This document shows, piece by piece, positions 47,382 through 59,705 of a stretch of 64,000 nucleotides of DNA (position 1 is the stretch's first letter; the number at the start of each line of letters is the position of its first letter). This stretch comes from Paralvinella palmiformis. Its lineage: Eukaryota; Annelida; Polychaeta; Terebellida; Alvinellidae. The notes under the pieces were generated by a model, which was not told where the DNA came from, searched no databases, and saw only the letters and a list, made by a program, of their open reading frames with translations. Both the position numbers and the translations under genes were made by a program. The stretch spans positions 291,001 to 355,000 of the forward strand of contig JAODUP010000155.1 of assembly GCA_025642065.1 (NCBI GenBank), read 5' to 3'.

Positions 47382-48186
47382 CCCAATTTACAATCTACGT
47401 TTTGTAAGCTTCTGGATTAACTCTAGGTCAACAACGTTACTTTAACGTCGGAACAACGATCTTTGGGACTATTTTGGTTCATTCAATAAACGTCGAGATA
47501 ATAACCGAGGAAGTAGATAGGTAACTATGATTAAACGTGTCAATGTGTCTGTATTCGTACATCTCAGTACACTTTCTACCTTTAGCATTAGTCCACGACA
47601 ACCTAATTAGTAAATAAATCATTTTGGTTGATTCATCGCGTGAACGATTTAATGGTAATTGATTTGGTAGACTCGCTGTTATCAATCACCTCGCTATATA
47701 AAGACCGGAAGTTATGATAATTTAGTTTAATGAAACTGTGTCATGACATTATCCTCGGAAAACTTTCATCCGGTAATATCCTTCCCATGGTGACCTCTGG
47801 GCAAAAGGTCAACTAAGTCAATTAATGTCCCAGTAACCGGCTATTTACATCATTATTACCTTCTAATAATGTTAATAAATTATCGTTAATCATTATGATT
47901 GTAATCAACCCAATCCTACATAATGATCAAGTATCGATGTTACTTTGATTACATCGTAATCGGTTATTTTGCAGAAGATCGATGACATATTCAAATGTTT
48001 AATGCAGACCAATGATTGATGACGTAATTAATTCCCTCCCTTTAGCCTTTATATGTTAAATGTCGTATAGTGAAGCTGTAATAGTCTACTATATGTTAAT
48101 AACTAGACTGAGATGAGTCATTTAATATTTGAAATAATATCATAAATTATATACCATTTTTGTTAATGTTCTTGTTGTTCTTTTTG

Positions 48187-48440
48187 TTGTTGTTAATTAT
48201 TATTATTAGTAGTAGTAGTAGTAGTAGTTGTTGTTGTTGTTGTGGTAGTAGTAGTAGTGGTGGTGGTGGTAGTAGTAGTAGTAGTGCTAGTAGTAGTAGT
48301 GGTAATAGTAGTAGTGGTAATAGTAGTAGAAGTAGTAGTAGTAGAAATAGTAGTAGTAGAAGTAGAAGTAGTAGTAGTAGAGTTATAGTAATAATAGTAG
48401 TAGTATTGTTATTATCATTGTTGTTGTTGTTATTGCTCAA
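48187..48440. repeat. Compound trinucleotide repeat (GTT/AGT/GGT/AAT)
   Basis: About 250 bases of nearly pure triplet repeat with GTT ends, AGT/GGT middle and AGA interruptions. Poly-Leu and poly-Ser frames on the two strands are artefacts. Confidence 0.95.
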
Positions 48441-48454
48441 CAATTAGTTCCTCT

Positions 48455-49200
48455 AAGTAATGAGGGATAATCTCATCAGGATCTTGTACAGCGACCTGTG
48501 TATGACCAGAAGCCAATGGAGGGAGTTCAAGGCCGGTCTTATACGGTATCGTTTACAAGTCGGGCAGTTGAATTCTGTACTCTTCGTAAAAGTGTCATCA
48601 ATGTGATTGGCAGGTCATATAGGAGAGCATTGTTATAATCCAGCTGTGATGTTATCAGAGCAGGTGCCAGTATTTTGCAAGCATCCCTTGTGATATACCG
48701 CCTGATATGACCAATATTACCGAATCTGGTAACGACATGCTTTGATATTGCATTTACTTGCCTTCACATGGTTAGATAAGTACCAAGGTATACTCCTAAG
48801 TTGTTCACTGACTGTGTTAAGTAGTCAGTTTTATCGCCACCTGGTGTTGTGGTCTGAAGATAATGAGTTCTATCTTTTCATGGTTCAACATGAGCACATT
48901 TACATTCTTCCAGGCTCTGATATCAGACAAACAAGTTTCTTTGAGACCTCTAATCATCATGTTTATTTTGCCATTACAGCCAAATAAACTTGGGTATAAC
49001 AATAAGAAAACTACATATTTCACCAAATGGTTTCGAGTACAAACACTACTTATCTCGTCACAGTACGGCTCATTGTGGCACCTCAAAGGTCAGGCACTTA
49101 TCTCCTGAAGTGCTCATTCATACAGTAACAGACTGAGATCCGTCGCTCAAGTAGGTCTGGATCCGGGAGAGGGCACTTTTGGTAATTCTGATCAGTGAAA
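48455..49200 (-). pseudogene. Decayed LINE reverse transcriptase C-terminal half
   Basis: On the minus strand, broken frames read ALSRIQTYLSDGSQSVTV (from about 49178), CLSDIRAWKNVNVLMLNHEK and KIELIIF (about 48930-48850), NNLGVYLGTYL (about 48800-48768), and IGHIRRYITRDACKILAPAL (about 48722-48663). They continue ITSQLDYNNALLYDLP and LLRRVQNSTARLV, then a decayed HW-L-V-x-x-RSLYKIL equivalent near 48500. The order and wording are those of L2/CR1-group LINEs. There are many stops. It is a different copy from the LINE at 37.2 kb and lacks that LINE's 3' tail. Confidence 0.75.
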
Positions 49201-49539
49201 AATAGAAGAAATATCACCGATAATACATTATTTTAATACACAAATGGAGTCTTTAGATTATAAGATATGTATGTAAATATATTTGCCACAATTAATTTAA
49301 TTTTATCCTATCCTCGATTATTCTGCTTACTCTCGACAAATTATTTAGTCCTTAAGACAATTAAAGAAAATTCCATAAAAATAGTAATTGATTATTTTGT
49401 TTAGCCTTAGCGTTGTTCTGGCTTTTTCATCATGATCTTAATCATAATCATCATCATCATCATCTTTATCATCATCACCATTAAGAATATTGTCAACAAC
49501 ATAATTGCATAAAACAGGCTTTTTTATTACACTGGTATT

Positions 49540-50140
49540 TGATACTTGAAATTCTGCTTTACCAAAGAGCGAAATACCAAAATAGTTCGTGTTTATTTGC
49601 TATTGTTGTTGATAATCCATTTCTCGCTAACCTATTATGGCTGCTTTGAAATGGAAACCAAATCCATTTGTCAATTCTGACCGACTAAAACAGAGGTAGA
49701 ATTTATCATAATATTTATCAGTAGGCCCAGACAGCCTTATCACAACATACAGAACTCCCCCGTATCTCTTAACCACCAGGATCCAGTCGGCATGAACCAC
49801 AAATGCCGCCATTTGTTATCCCTGCAGACAGGAGATATTCTGAGAAGAGACTGCTGACAAGATTTATATTCAGTAATTTAACACATCACGTAACACAGTC
49901 GGACTAGTGTATATTTACCATGTCATCCTCAGGCTGCTAGAATGATGTCATGATGACATCCTGACTATTTTCAGTTCGTCTGTCTGGTATTAAATGACTG
50001 ATGGCGAGTGACATCTCCTGAGCTGACCATTGTCGGCTTGATGATGGATGGAAGTGAATAAAAGGCGATTAAAAAGGAAACCAAATGTGTGTCAATCAGC
50101 CGACTGTCAATCAGCCGAGTGTCAATCAGTCGACATTTGA
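49540..50140 (-). repeat. Unit M, - copy 1
   Basis: The reverse complement contains TATTCACTTCC, GTCAGGATGTCATCATGACA (motif start 49965), AAATTACTGAATATAAATC and TTTGGTAAAGCAGAA (about 49565). The landmarks are in the same order as the + copies at 33.3 and 35.9 kb. The open frame 49627-49812 lies in it and is not a gene. Confidence 0.8.
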
Positions 50141-51690
50141 CACCAAAGATGTTCTGTCTCTTAACGGCTAGAATGGTGTATTAGATAACTCGAAATTGAT
50201 CACTTCGATGACCATCAGTATTATCTTACATGACTGATATTGTTATGTGTTGTAGGGGCGGATCTACAGGTATTCTCTTTTAAAAGATGCTCTTTTGTTG
50301 TTCGGGGAGAATCCCCAGGCTGTTGCTTATCCGGCACAGCCTCTATGTTGGAGTGGTTGAGAACACACACCCCCGCCACTCACAGGGGAGCAGTACGGAA
50401 AGATGGAACCGAAATACCCTGAGGGTGGTCATTGCCAGAGTGTTTTACGTCCTCAGGGGTTTTTTAACGTCCCCCTTTATTTTAAATAATTCAGTGGAGA
50501 TGGCAGCGTCATTTAACGCGGTCAGCCACCCACGATGTTGTGCCACCAAAGCTCACTATATTTTTTAATTATTTAAGAAATAGATAATCCATGATGTTAC
50601 TTTATATCTGATGCCTTAGTCTGGTGTATATATGCGCGGACGTGCTGCGTAGTGATGCGTAAAAATAAGGTCAAGTTCATGATTAAGGCCGTGGACAAGT
50701 TGATACATTCTGTCGTATTTCGGCGTATACTCTGAGGTTCTGAAAGAACTGTTATCAGTTCACATTAGTCGCTCTAGCTGGCCACAAAACAGACTAATGG
50801 CAGATTTTGTTCTCCACAATAAATTACGGTATTTTTTTCTTTTCTTAAACCGTCAACAGTTTAGAAATATAAAAGATTATTTTAAACAATATACAAATAT
50901 TTGAACGTAGCATGGTCCTAAAAGATGCATCGTCAAAATATGTTCAACATTGACTTACGTTAACAACATTACCTACACCTGATAAATGAACATGATAGGT
51001 TTATTGGACACGGATATTGGCAGATAATTTACATGAATAAATAAATAAATACTACTACTACTAATAATAATAATAATAATAATAATAATGTAGATTCTGT
51101 AGAGGGTTCTTACCATAAAGACTACGGTTATCGCTACTAAAAATACTACATCTGGTAGAGATAACAGATGAAGTTCAGGCTGAATCTACCCACAACCACA
51201 CCAAGTCTCCCGTTAATAGTGAATAAAGTTGTTTAAAAAACAGCGAACATTTCATCCATTTATATAAATCACGTTTGAGCGTTTACTTGAATTGAGAGAA
51301 ACATTACAAAACTCTCTTTACAATCGAAGTACAAGTCCGTACGTGCCCGCGTACATTTATAGTCATTCTTGCACTGTATAACCCGGAGTCACACAAAAAT
51401 TGATTTATTGTACTTCGTGAATCACATATTAATTAATTAATTTAAAATGTCACACTATACACGTATTTTATGGTGGCATTGCTCTATGATACAGAATGGT
51501 CCATTTTATGCTAATGTATCGTTAAACTTAAAAAATTTAATCCATCATACGGCCATAAATGATGTGACTACGTCACACATCGTGTGTGGAGTTAATAACG
51601 GAGTACGAGACACACGTCGGTTACATCCAACCCACGGTTGGTGTTTAATCTGGATCAAAGTGTACACAAATTAACGTAAGATTCGTAATA
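49640..51690. repeat. Tandem block 1 (paralogue of 52640-55650)
   Basis: Ordered landmarks shared with block 2 are ACTTTATATCTGATGCCTTA (50599), AAATGAACATGATAGGTTTA (50984), the (AAT)n tract followed by GTAGATTCTGTAG (51089), and CATTTATAGTCATTCTTGCA (51354). The block contains no gene. Confidence 0.75.
50288..50560 (-). repeat. SINE copy lacking its tRNA-like head
   Basis: Highly similar to 55036-55280 (shared TTGTTCGGGGAGAATCCCCA, CAGCCTCTATGTTGGAGTGG and GCAGTACGGAAAGATGGA). After CACCCACGATGT it jumps directly to GCCACC-AAGCTCA, missing about 100 bases that include the whole tRNA-like part. Confidence 0.8.
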
Positions 51691-52379
51691 TAGTTAAAGT
51701 AAGGTAACAGATCTTCCTTACGGCTAGTGTTCGGTGACACATCCTAGACAAATATATTATTAGTTCTTTAGCCTTTTAATCCCGTACCACGCTGTCCAAT
51801 TTACGCTTACAAAATACATCTGATCAAATCCAGAACGGTAAACGAGGTTAAAAGGTACCTTAGTTACATGTTTACAAGTGTAAAAGGTCGAACTACATTT
51901 TTTTTGTTATCAGAACTGGAACAATAAAAAGTTTCCCTACTAATTTATTTCAATTTAACATCGAGTATAAAAGAGTAAAATGTAACAGTTATGAACGCTA
52001 TCCTAGCATTATATAATGTTTTATGGCAATCTGTAAGGATTTGTCATAACCTGAATAACAGCGAAATGTTTAGTAATTACTTTGATTCACATCACGGTTT
52101 AGTCGTTTGAGATCAACTGGCTGCTACATTTTCACGTACTCCTTGATTAATCAGTTACAGTGAGTACAACTTCTAAGTAGGCCCTTATTAAGGTAGAACA
52201 CTTATTCAGATGTGAAATATCTATAAGACAGAAATTATACAACTAGCCCAAAGTAATGAGCTATGTGGGTCACCTATATGTTTGTACTGAGTCAACTCGC
52301 CATAAATCGGAAGCTAAATATCCGATCTAGAAAAAAGCTAACGTGACCTCATGAGCTAGACGGCTTTAGTATATTACTG

Positions 52380-52640
52380 TACGTAAATAGCTGGTTATAA
52401 ATAAACAAGCTTGAGCTGAGTGAGTGATTGATTAAATGAGTGAGTGAGTGAATGATTGATTAAGTGAGTGAGTGGTTGCGTGAGTGAGTGAGTGAGTGAG
52501 TGAGTGAGTGAGTGAGTGAGTGAGTGAGTGAGTGAGTGTAGTCAGTCAGTCAGTCAGTCAGTCAGTCGGTCGGTAAATACCAAAAATAACCAAACAAATG
52601 TGAATGTTTTCTTCCTGAAATCATCCGTGTTTACTTGTTT
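52380..52640. repeat. (GAGT)n and (CAGT)n tetranucleotide array
   Basis: About 25 GAGT units (to 52538) followed by eight CAGT/CGGT units. Confidence 0.95.
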
Positions 52641-52966
52641 TTATCCATTAGTCAATTATGACCGACCAGAACAGAAGTACAGTTTCTCATAACATTATCA
52701 ATAGGCCCAGACCACCTTATCACAACATACAGAACTTCCTCGTATCTCTTAACTACCAGGACCCAGTCAGCATCATCTATAAATATCGCAATTTATTATC
52801 TTGCTAGAAAGGAGAAATTCCTATAAAAGACTGTAGACAGACTTAGATTCTTGAAATATTCAGTCCTTTGATTCAGTAATTTAACACATCACATAACATA
52901 GTCGAACTTGGGTAGTTTTAATGTGTCCCTCGGGCTGCCAGAATGATGTCATGACCTTTAGTAATG

Positions 52967-52998
<32 letters not shown>
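52640..52998 (-). repeat. Unit M, - copy 2, truncated by (CT)n
   Basis: Matches 49680-49955 (GACCGACCAGAACAGAAGTA, AGGCCCAGACCACCTTATCA, GGGCTGCCAGAATGATGTCA). It stops at a (CT)n tract (52972-52998). Confidence 0.8.
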
Positions 52999-52999
<1 letters not shown>

Positions 53000-53588
53000 T
53001 AACAAGTAGATTAATTGTCGGGTAACCAGAGAATGATAATATTTTATTCACAATACATAACTGATGTCGTATTTACTCTGTGGCGGATCTTCTGGTATCA
53101 TAAGGGAGTGTTTCAGACTGGAGATTTTTTAAAGGTTACTTTATATTTGATACCTAAGTCCGGTGTATTTACGGACGAATTTCTTAGTGATACGTAAGAA
53201 TAAGGTTACGTACGTGATCAAGGCCGTGGTCTTTTATAGGCTAAGCTTACCGATTGTTGACATTTATGTTGTAGTACGGCGTATCCTGTGAGATTTTGAG
53301 GGAACTGTTATCGCATAACACACGTAAAGTGATCACAATAATGGCGGATGTTTCTTTCCAAGACAAATAGCTGAATTTTCTCCGAAAGCAAATCGTCAAC
53401 AGTTTAGAGATTGAAAAAAAAAAACATTTTCAACTTTCACAATTTAATCAAATTTGAACGTAGCATTGTCATACTCACAGAAGATGGTAAAAATATTTTC
53501 AACATTGTCATACGTTAATAACAACACATCCACTTCATAAATGAACATTATAGGTTTATTGGACGCATGTTGACGACTAATGTACCTG

Positions 53589-53620
<32 letters not shown>

Positions 53621-54324
53621 ATGTAGATTTTATAATGGATGCTTACTAGCCAGAAGCATTAGAAGACGACTAACATTGAAATTCAGAACACCTAGAAATT
53701 AGATGTATATGTCAGTCTGATTTGCTAAATTTCTCAAATTAAAATCTGTAATGTTACGCTATATTATATACAATCAACAGTCCTCTTGTATGTCTGCAAA
53801 GTGATGTATTAATATATAAATTAGACCATATCACTAACAATAAAATAGAAATTATAGCCTCAACAATATTCTATCTAAAACTAAATAAATATCACTTTCT
53901 TACAGTTTCAAACAAATCCTTTTGTCAGTTGACGGTGATATATTTTCTATCACTTTATATTATTAATGCCTAGTTTATTCTAAAATACTCTATGATCACG
54001 CTACTTCTGTTGTGGCCAACTGCCTTTGGGAAAAATACATATTTAATTGGTATTTATCCGGGAGGAAGCTGATTATATTTGTTTCGATTTCGTTTTAAAT
54101 TAAAAAAGAAATTCATATAATTTATAACGAATTACCTGCAACCGTGGACTATCAAGCAGCATAACTTCCATTAAAGTAATCGGATATTGAAATCTGTTTT
54201 GATCAACTTTATTAGGCAATTAAATGGCGATTAAAAAAATTTTTTTTGGGTTTAAGAATCCCCGTTTCTACGGTCAGTCTTTGGCATGAAGGGGGAAACA
54301 AAGAGAGTTTAATGATTACTCCGA

Positions 54325-54415
54325 GTTGTGATAGCTCGTTGGTTAGAGTGCTCGGGTACAAACTTGCAGGTCCTCGGCTCAGTTCTACCAACTGTAGGTC
54401 CAGAGCGACACACAC
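54325..54415 (+). repeat. tRNA-like SINE head
   Basis: GTGATAGCTCGTTGGTTAGA (box A-like) and GGTCCTCGGCTCAGTTCTAC (box B-like, altered). The spacing is near tRNA-like, but no good cloverleaf forms. Confidence 0.45.
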
Positions 54416-54522
54416 TGAATATAAATATCGGCGCGTCATGTTATTTATCAAATTTAGGTTAGAAATGACGGTTTGTGTCTAGCGTAATTATCTCCAATTA
54501 CTAAAAATACTACCTAATAATA

Positions 54523-54797
54523 ATAATAATAGCCGAAATGGCAGTTTTTAACGTGCCCTGGCAACCTCAAATGGGGGGGACGTATATGGTCTGTAATTTA
54601 TAGCTTCCCCACGGAGACTAATTCTAAATAAATTGAGAATAAATGGCATGTTCGGTGGAGATAATCTTGTCAGTTGCCTGGCTGGATGAAAAACTCCTCA
54701 TACTCTAGTGCCATGGCCCAGGCACGAACCGGCTACCTCCGGCACAGAATAACCATAGCCATAGGTAAATAGTGTCACGCTCTACCCATGAGGCCAA
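54523..54797 (-). repeat. Minus-strand tRNA-derived SINE
   Basis: On the minus strand it begins near 54797 with GGCCTCATGGGTAGAGCGTG (box A). Box B GGTAGCCGGTTCGTGCC follows about 60 bases on. It ends at 54523 in a TTA-rich tail. The tail segment GCACGTTAAAAACTGCCATT is typical of a SINE 3' domain. Confidence 0.7.
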
Positions 54798-55033
54798 AGA
54801 AGCGGTTGATATGGGTGTGGGTAAGACTCTAATCTAACCCAAAACCAAAATAAGTCTCTCATTAACGGCGATAAAATGAGGTTTTAAGACATTGAAGTGA
54901 AAATATCGTTCATTTAGATAAATCATATTTTGTATGCTTACTCAGATTTAGAGAAAATACAAAACTCTGTGTGTTTGTAAAAGAGGTGTGTGTGTGTGTG
55001 TTTATGTGTGTGCGTGTGTGTACATTTATAGCC

Positions 55034-55390
55034 TGGCTTTGTTGTTCGGGGAGAATCCCCAGGCTGTCGCTTATTCGGCACAGCCTCTATGTTGGAGTGG
55101 TTGAGAAATCTCCTCCCCCACCACTCACAGGGAGCAGTACGGAAAGATGGAGCCGAAATACCCTGAGGGTGGTCACTGCACAGAGTGTTTTACGTCCTCA
55201 GGCGGGTTTTATCGTCCCCCTTTATTTTAACTAATTCAGTAGAGACGGCAGCGTCATTTAACGTGGTCAGCCACCCACGATGTAGTGAGCCGAGAAATTA
55301 ATTTCTAGAAAATTTCGACCTCTTATGGGGTTCGAACCTGTGACCGTTGGCACCAAGTGCCGGGTGCTTAACCGCTAGGCCACCGGAGCT
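55034..55390 (-). repeat. Full-length tRNA-derived SINE with perfect 11-bp target duplication
   Basis: It is flanked by CATTTATAGCC on both sides (55023-55033 and 55391-55401). On the minus strand it starts AGCTCCGGTGGCCTAGCGGT (box A), and box B ACAGGTTCGAACCCC lies near 55340. The body ends at about 55034 with CCCCGAACAACAAAGCCA. The paralogous site at 51353-51375 has no insertion. Confidence 0.9.
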
Positions 55391-55801
55391 CATTTATAGC
55401 CAGTCATTCTTGCACTAGGTAACCCGGAGATATAAAAGTGATTTATGGTGTGTCATAAATAACTTATTTATTTATTTAGCATGTCACAAGATGCAAGTAT
55501 TTGATACTATCCTTAGTCTAGGATTCAGAATATAGTCCAATTTTTCCCGATTCGTTGTTAAACTTCACGAATTCGTCCACAATATGGCCATTAACTGGTC
55601 TTAATACGTGACACCTTAGTCTCTACCTTACATCGATAATCAATTATTTTAGATCTAAGTAATGGAAATATTACGGTGTTAAAAACTGATCAAAGAATAT
55701 AGATCACAGATTAGTTATATCTAGTCTGGCAACTAGTCTATTAATGTGTCTACAAAGATTCAGTGGTATATAGAACTTCCGTTATAATCGTGTGTGTGTG
55801 T

Positions 55802-55805
<4 letters not shown>

Positions 55806-55850
<45 letters not shown>
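55806..55850. repeat. (TA)n microsatellite
   Basis: About 22 TA units flanked by GT and CA repeats. Confidence 0.95.
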
Positions 55851-55855
<5 letters not shown>

Positions 55856-56329
55856 GTTTCCACAACACTAGCAATTAAATAAAAGTGTAGTCTTCGCAAT
55901 AATATGTTTAATTACTGTTATAGAATTACAAAGGACACTTTGTTGGTCGTTATGTATCTATCTTAGAGAGACGAGACACAGTGAGACACAACCCCACAAC
56001 CTTGAAGCATATTTCATCAGGAAAGAGAAAGTTAAAAACTAGGAAATTAAAACCGAAATACGGCTATTGAAGTCTTCAATATTGAAATCTTCTGTTGTTG
56101 TGAATGTTGTTGTTGTGTTTTCTTTCTTCCTTACTTCTAGTTTATCGAAAATGACGAATGAAATGAAATTATAATTTATCATAACTTTATTAATAGACCA
56201 AGTAACTTTATCATTATATTTTAGTGTTCAAATTTTTGATAATTTTTGTTTCTTTATTTTAGTTATTTAACTGTTTTCAGCTGAAAATAAATTATTATTT
56301 AATAGTTAGCACAGGAAGCTCGAAATACG

Positions 56330-56840
56330 AATTATAACCGACTAGAACGGAAATTCAATTTACCATAACCTTATCCATGTGTCCACGCATTACAGAACCC
56401 CCCCCCATCAAACACACACACCGTTATCTCCTAACTACCAGGATCCAGTCGCTATGGTCTGACATGACGTCATTTATTACGTTGGTGTATAGGATATATT
56501 TCCAAGTGGGAATGTTGACAAGATTCAAATTTAACACATCACGTAACGCGGTCAGGCTCGAATACTTTCCTTGTAGCCGTGAGGCAGCCATAATAATGTC
56601 ATGATGACATCGTGCCTATTATCAGTTCGTGTGTAGAAGATACTAACTGATGACGACTGACATCCACCCGGAGTTGACGATGGTCGGCTTGGCTCGGGAG
56701 GGAAATTAAATAGGAGACTGAAAGACATCAGGTTATGACATCTGTCAGGAAGTGAATGGCAAATAAAAAGACGAGACAATTGGTGTCAATCTGCCGACAT
56801 TTGGCGATGATTCTCTGTCTGGTAACGAGTAGATTTGAAT
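56330..56840 (-). repeat. Unit M, - copy 3
   Basis: The reverse complement contains GCCATTCACTTCCTGACAGA, TTTCAGTCTCCTATTTAATT, AACTCCGGGTGGATGTCA and GATGTCATCATGACATTATT (motif start about 56616). It is the closest partner of the + copy at 29.6 kb. Open frames over it (56377-56604 and 56552-56779) are not genes. Confidence 0.8.
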
Positions 56841-57367
56841 GAGAGAACTCCGACGTGCAGAACTCCCCAAAATCGATAACTGAGGAATATTTGAACAATT
56901 GATGAATACCGTGAGTCGTAAAGCCTAAAGGCTAAATGGTTATTGCGGCCGATTTAAAACTGTTAGGTACTCGGTTGGAATCCACCAACTGATCACTATT
57001 CAATCAATCACTCGCTGTTTGATTCAATCGTAGATCGATATCTTTAGTTGTACGATAACGACATATTGTAGAACTTGTGTCTAAAATTGTCACAGAAGAG
57101 TTAATATTGCAATCTGATTGCAATTTGTCTATAACAGAGATCACCACTCAAACGAGTTCAGAGTGTTATGTTAGTGCATTAGTGTGTGTACATGTTGTTT
57201 ACAAGAGTACGGATGTGTAATATAAATAATAACATATATAATAACATATATAAATAAAAACACATAAATAGTATCGTCATATAGAGTTAAATATAAGTTA
57301 ATAACAAACTGTATAGGTATAATAATGAGTATAAGTTGTTTGTATATGTGTGTTTGTATCAGTAAGG

Positions 57368-57368
<1 letters not shown>

Positions 57369-57434
<66 letters not shown>
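57369..57434. repeat. Long (AT)n microsatellite
   Basis: About 33 uninterrupted AT units. Confidence 0.95.
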
Positions 57435-57437
<3 letters not shown>

Positions 57438-57439
57438 TT

Positions 57440-59630
57440 GACGAGCAATATTAGCAAAACTATAGACGCTATATCATCATAACACACAGACATCGACCTA
57501 AATAATACGATTAACATGGAAATATATTTACCGAAAGTAATTTAATCTAAAAATCTGATCGATATCTCTTTATTATTATGTCCTACAACGACATATTATA
57601 TAGTGCTTAAGGTAATCAAAACAAATTCAATCAAAAACAATGATCGATTGTTTTGTTTAGCCTCAAAATTGATCTGGTCTGGGATATATAATACAGAACA
57701 CAATCGATTGTGATTAACCCTTCACTAGGTATTATTAGTTTAGTTATTCTTGAATAAATTGAAAAAAAATTGTTACTTAGAGATGTATGTTGTTTTATTT
57801 AAAAAAGAACACAAGAGCGTAAAAGTTTTTTAATTATTTGGTTCTGGATGAACTCCATATATTTAGGTTATATCAATATTTTACTTCATTTTAATGAAAA
57901 CCACGAAGTGTGATTGTTTAGTTTTTTGTATTTAGTATAACTCGGGCCGACATCAACCTAGGAATTAGTTTGGGCGAGATCAATGAACCCAAATCAACTA
58001 AAACTGGTTAAAATAAATACATAATAGTTTCCAAAAATATAATGCACATTGCTCCTTAAACTAGCGATAAACATATGTGCTGAAATATGGCTTAATAATG
58101 ACAATATATAATATATAAACATATTCTTCAACATTTATATTATTCTCTAATATTTTAGAAGGAAATAAATGAAATAAATAAATTTGAATTAATAAATTTT
58201 GATCTGTCCGATAAAAATTATATTTCTAGACCATTCTTTGTAAGTAAGTCTCTACAGACAAAGAAACGTACACAATAATGTTTTGTTTCCCCAACAGAGG
58301 AGTTGATGTCTAGAAACCCTTAATCGTGAACTTTATTATAAGATTATTTATCTTTGTTATATATAAGGGAACTGGCGAGAAGAAGTAATGTACATAATAG
58401 TTTACGTTGTACATATTAATAGAATCGAGACAACAAAACAAACAGTTATGTGTTATAGGTAATCTTCGACTTACGACCTTGATTAGTTACGACCTTGACA
58501 GGTCGGAAGTAGGTCTATAGTATAATTACCTTACCTATATTATACTGCGTAATGACGACTACCTGTGTCTATAAATACTATGGACACTCAGAGCTATATG
58601 TAAAATATACAAATATTGGACAAATGCGGACACACATATATATGTAAAATAAAACAAGATCAGCCAAACAGGGGACACTTCTTACCTGCAGAACGGGCCT
58701 TTATTCAAACTTTAAATCTTAATTTAACACATATCATCATAGTTAGGATTATCCAGTTTAAAGGTATCTTGCATATTTGTCTATTTTGTTCACCTTTTTA
58801 TGACAAATAATGACCATTTCATTCAAATTTAAGCTTAAAGCATTTTAGCAAGAATATCTGTTCGTACAATTGTGCATGTTATTCAATTTATATATAAACA
58901 CATCATGATTGGATCGGAATACTGTAATGTTTAATGATGTCACACGTACATTTTACAAGTTATCGTAATCTCAAGAATGTTAAACTTGCGTTTGAAAAAT
59001 ATATTTTAAAGAAATCATTCTTCACACTAAAACCCCACAATATCTTGATCCTTTTTATGGAAGATGTACTTTGTATTCGGTAAGAAATAGTCGACGTTTA
59101 TCAGAATCAAGTTCAAAACGGTCCTTCAAAAACCACAACTTTGGTTAAAGTTTATAACAACGCTCTCTGTAATGCAACCAACCGAACCCAAAACGATGTT
59201 GTCGTGACAAAATGCGAGGTGACGTAGACCTATACCGCTCGCCTTATTGAGGAAAGTTCAGATACTTTCAAGATGTATGTATAACATAAAGTCGTTATGT
59301 TTTCTGTTTGCGTTTATTTGGTTCATCGGTCGGTCGCTGAAACAATCAAGTATTTCAGTCAGGGAAAAAACTACCATTTTCGTTCACCTTTCAGTCGGGA
59401 GTTACTGGATTGGGTCTCTCGATCACACAATCAACTTTCTTTGGCCTAGTGAGAGTGTTATAATAGTGACATTTATTATGAACTATGATATTCTGTCAGT
59501 AGATATTGTGTTTATAACAGTTTATTGATCGTATACCGATACATTAGCAACCAACATCTAGAACTTAAAATCTGAGGCAGAACTATGGACACACGCGCTC
59601 GAGTCTGTGAATCTGGTTTGGGCTAGAAAA
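57440..59630. other. No gene recognised
   Basis: AT-rich. The stretch 57600-57690 resembles 49355-49430 (TGATTRTTTTGTTTAGCCT and neighbours), so diverged repeats continue here. Frames at 58616-58810 and 59247-59528 show no conserved motif. Confidence 0.35.
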
Positions 59631-59632
59631 TA

Positions 59633-59635
<3 letters not shown>

Positions 59636-59702
<67 letters not shown>
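59636..59702. repeat. Long (TA)n microsatellite
   Basis: About 33 TA units. Confidence 0.95.

Positions 59703-59705
<3 letters not shown>

Larger units (their letters stand above)
52999..55650. repeat. Tandem block 2 (paralogue of 50140-51690) with SINE insertions
   Basis: Landmarks are ACTTTATATTTGATACCTAA (53140), AAATGAACATTATAGGTTTA (53539), the (AAT)n tract followed by GTAGATTTTATAA (53624) and GCCAGTCATTCTTGCACTAG (55399). It is about 1 kb longer than block 1 because of the inserted SINEs at 54325-54800 and 55034-55390. Confidence 0.75.

Noticed and set aside
47054..47420. Open frames on both strands with 13-residue repeats as a repeat-protein gene
   Set aside because: A stop-free 39-bp unit opens several frames on both strands at once. 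There is no start context, flanking exon or codon signature.
48147..48447. Poly-Leu and poly-Ser frames
   Set aside because: Products of a triplet microsatellite.
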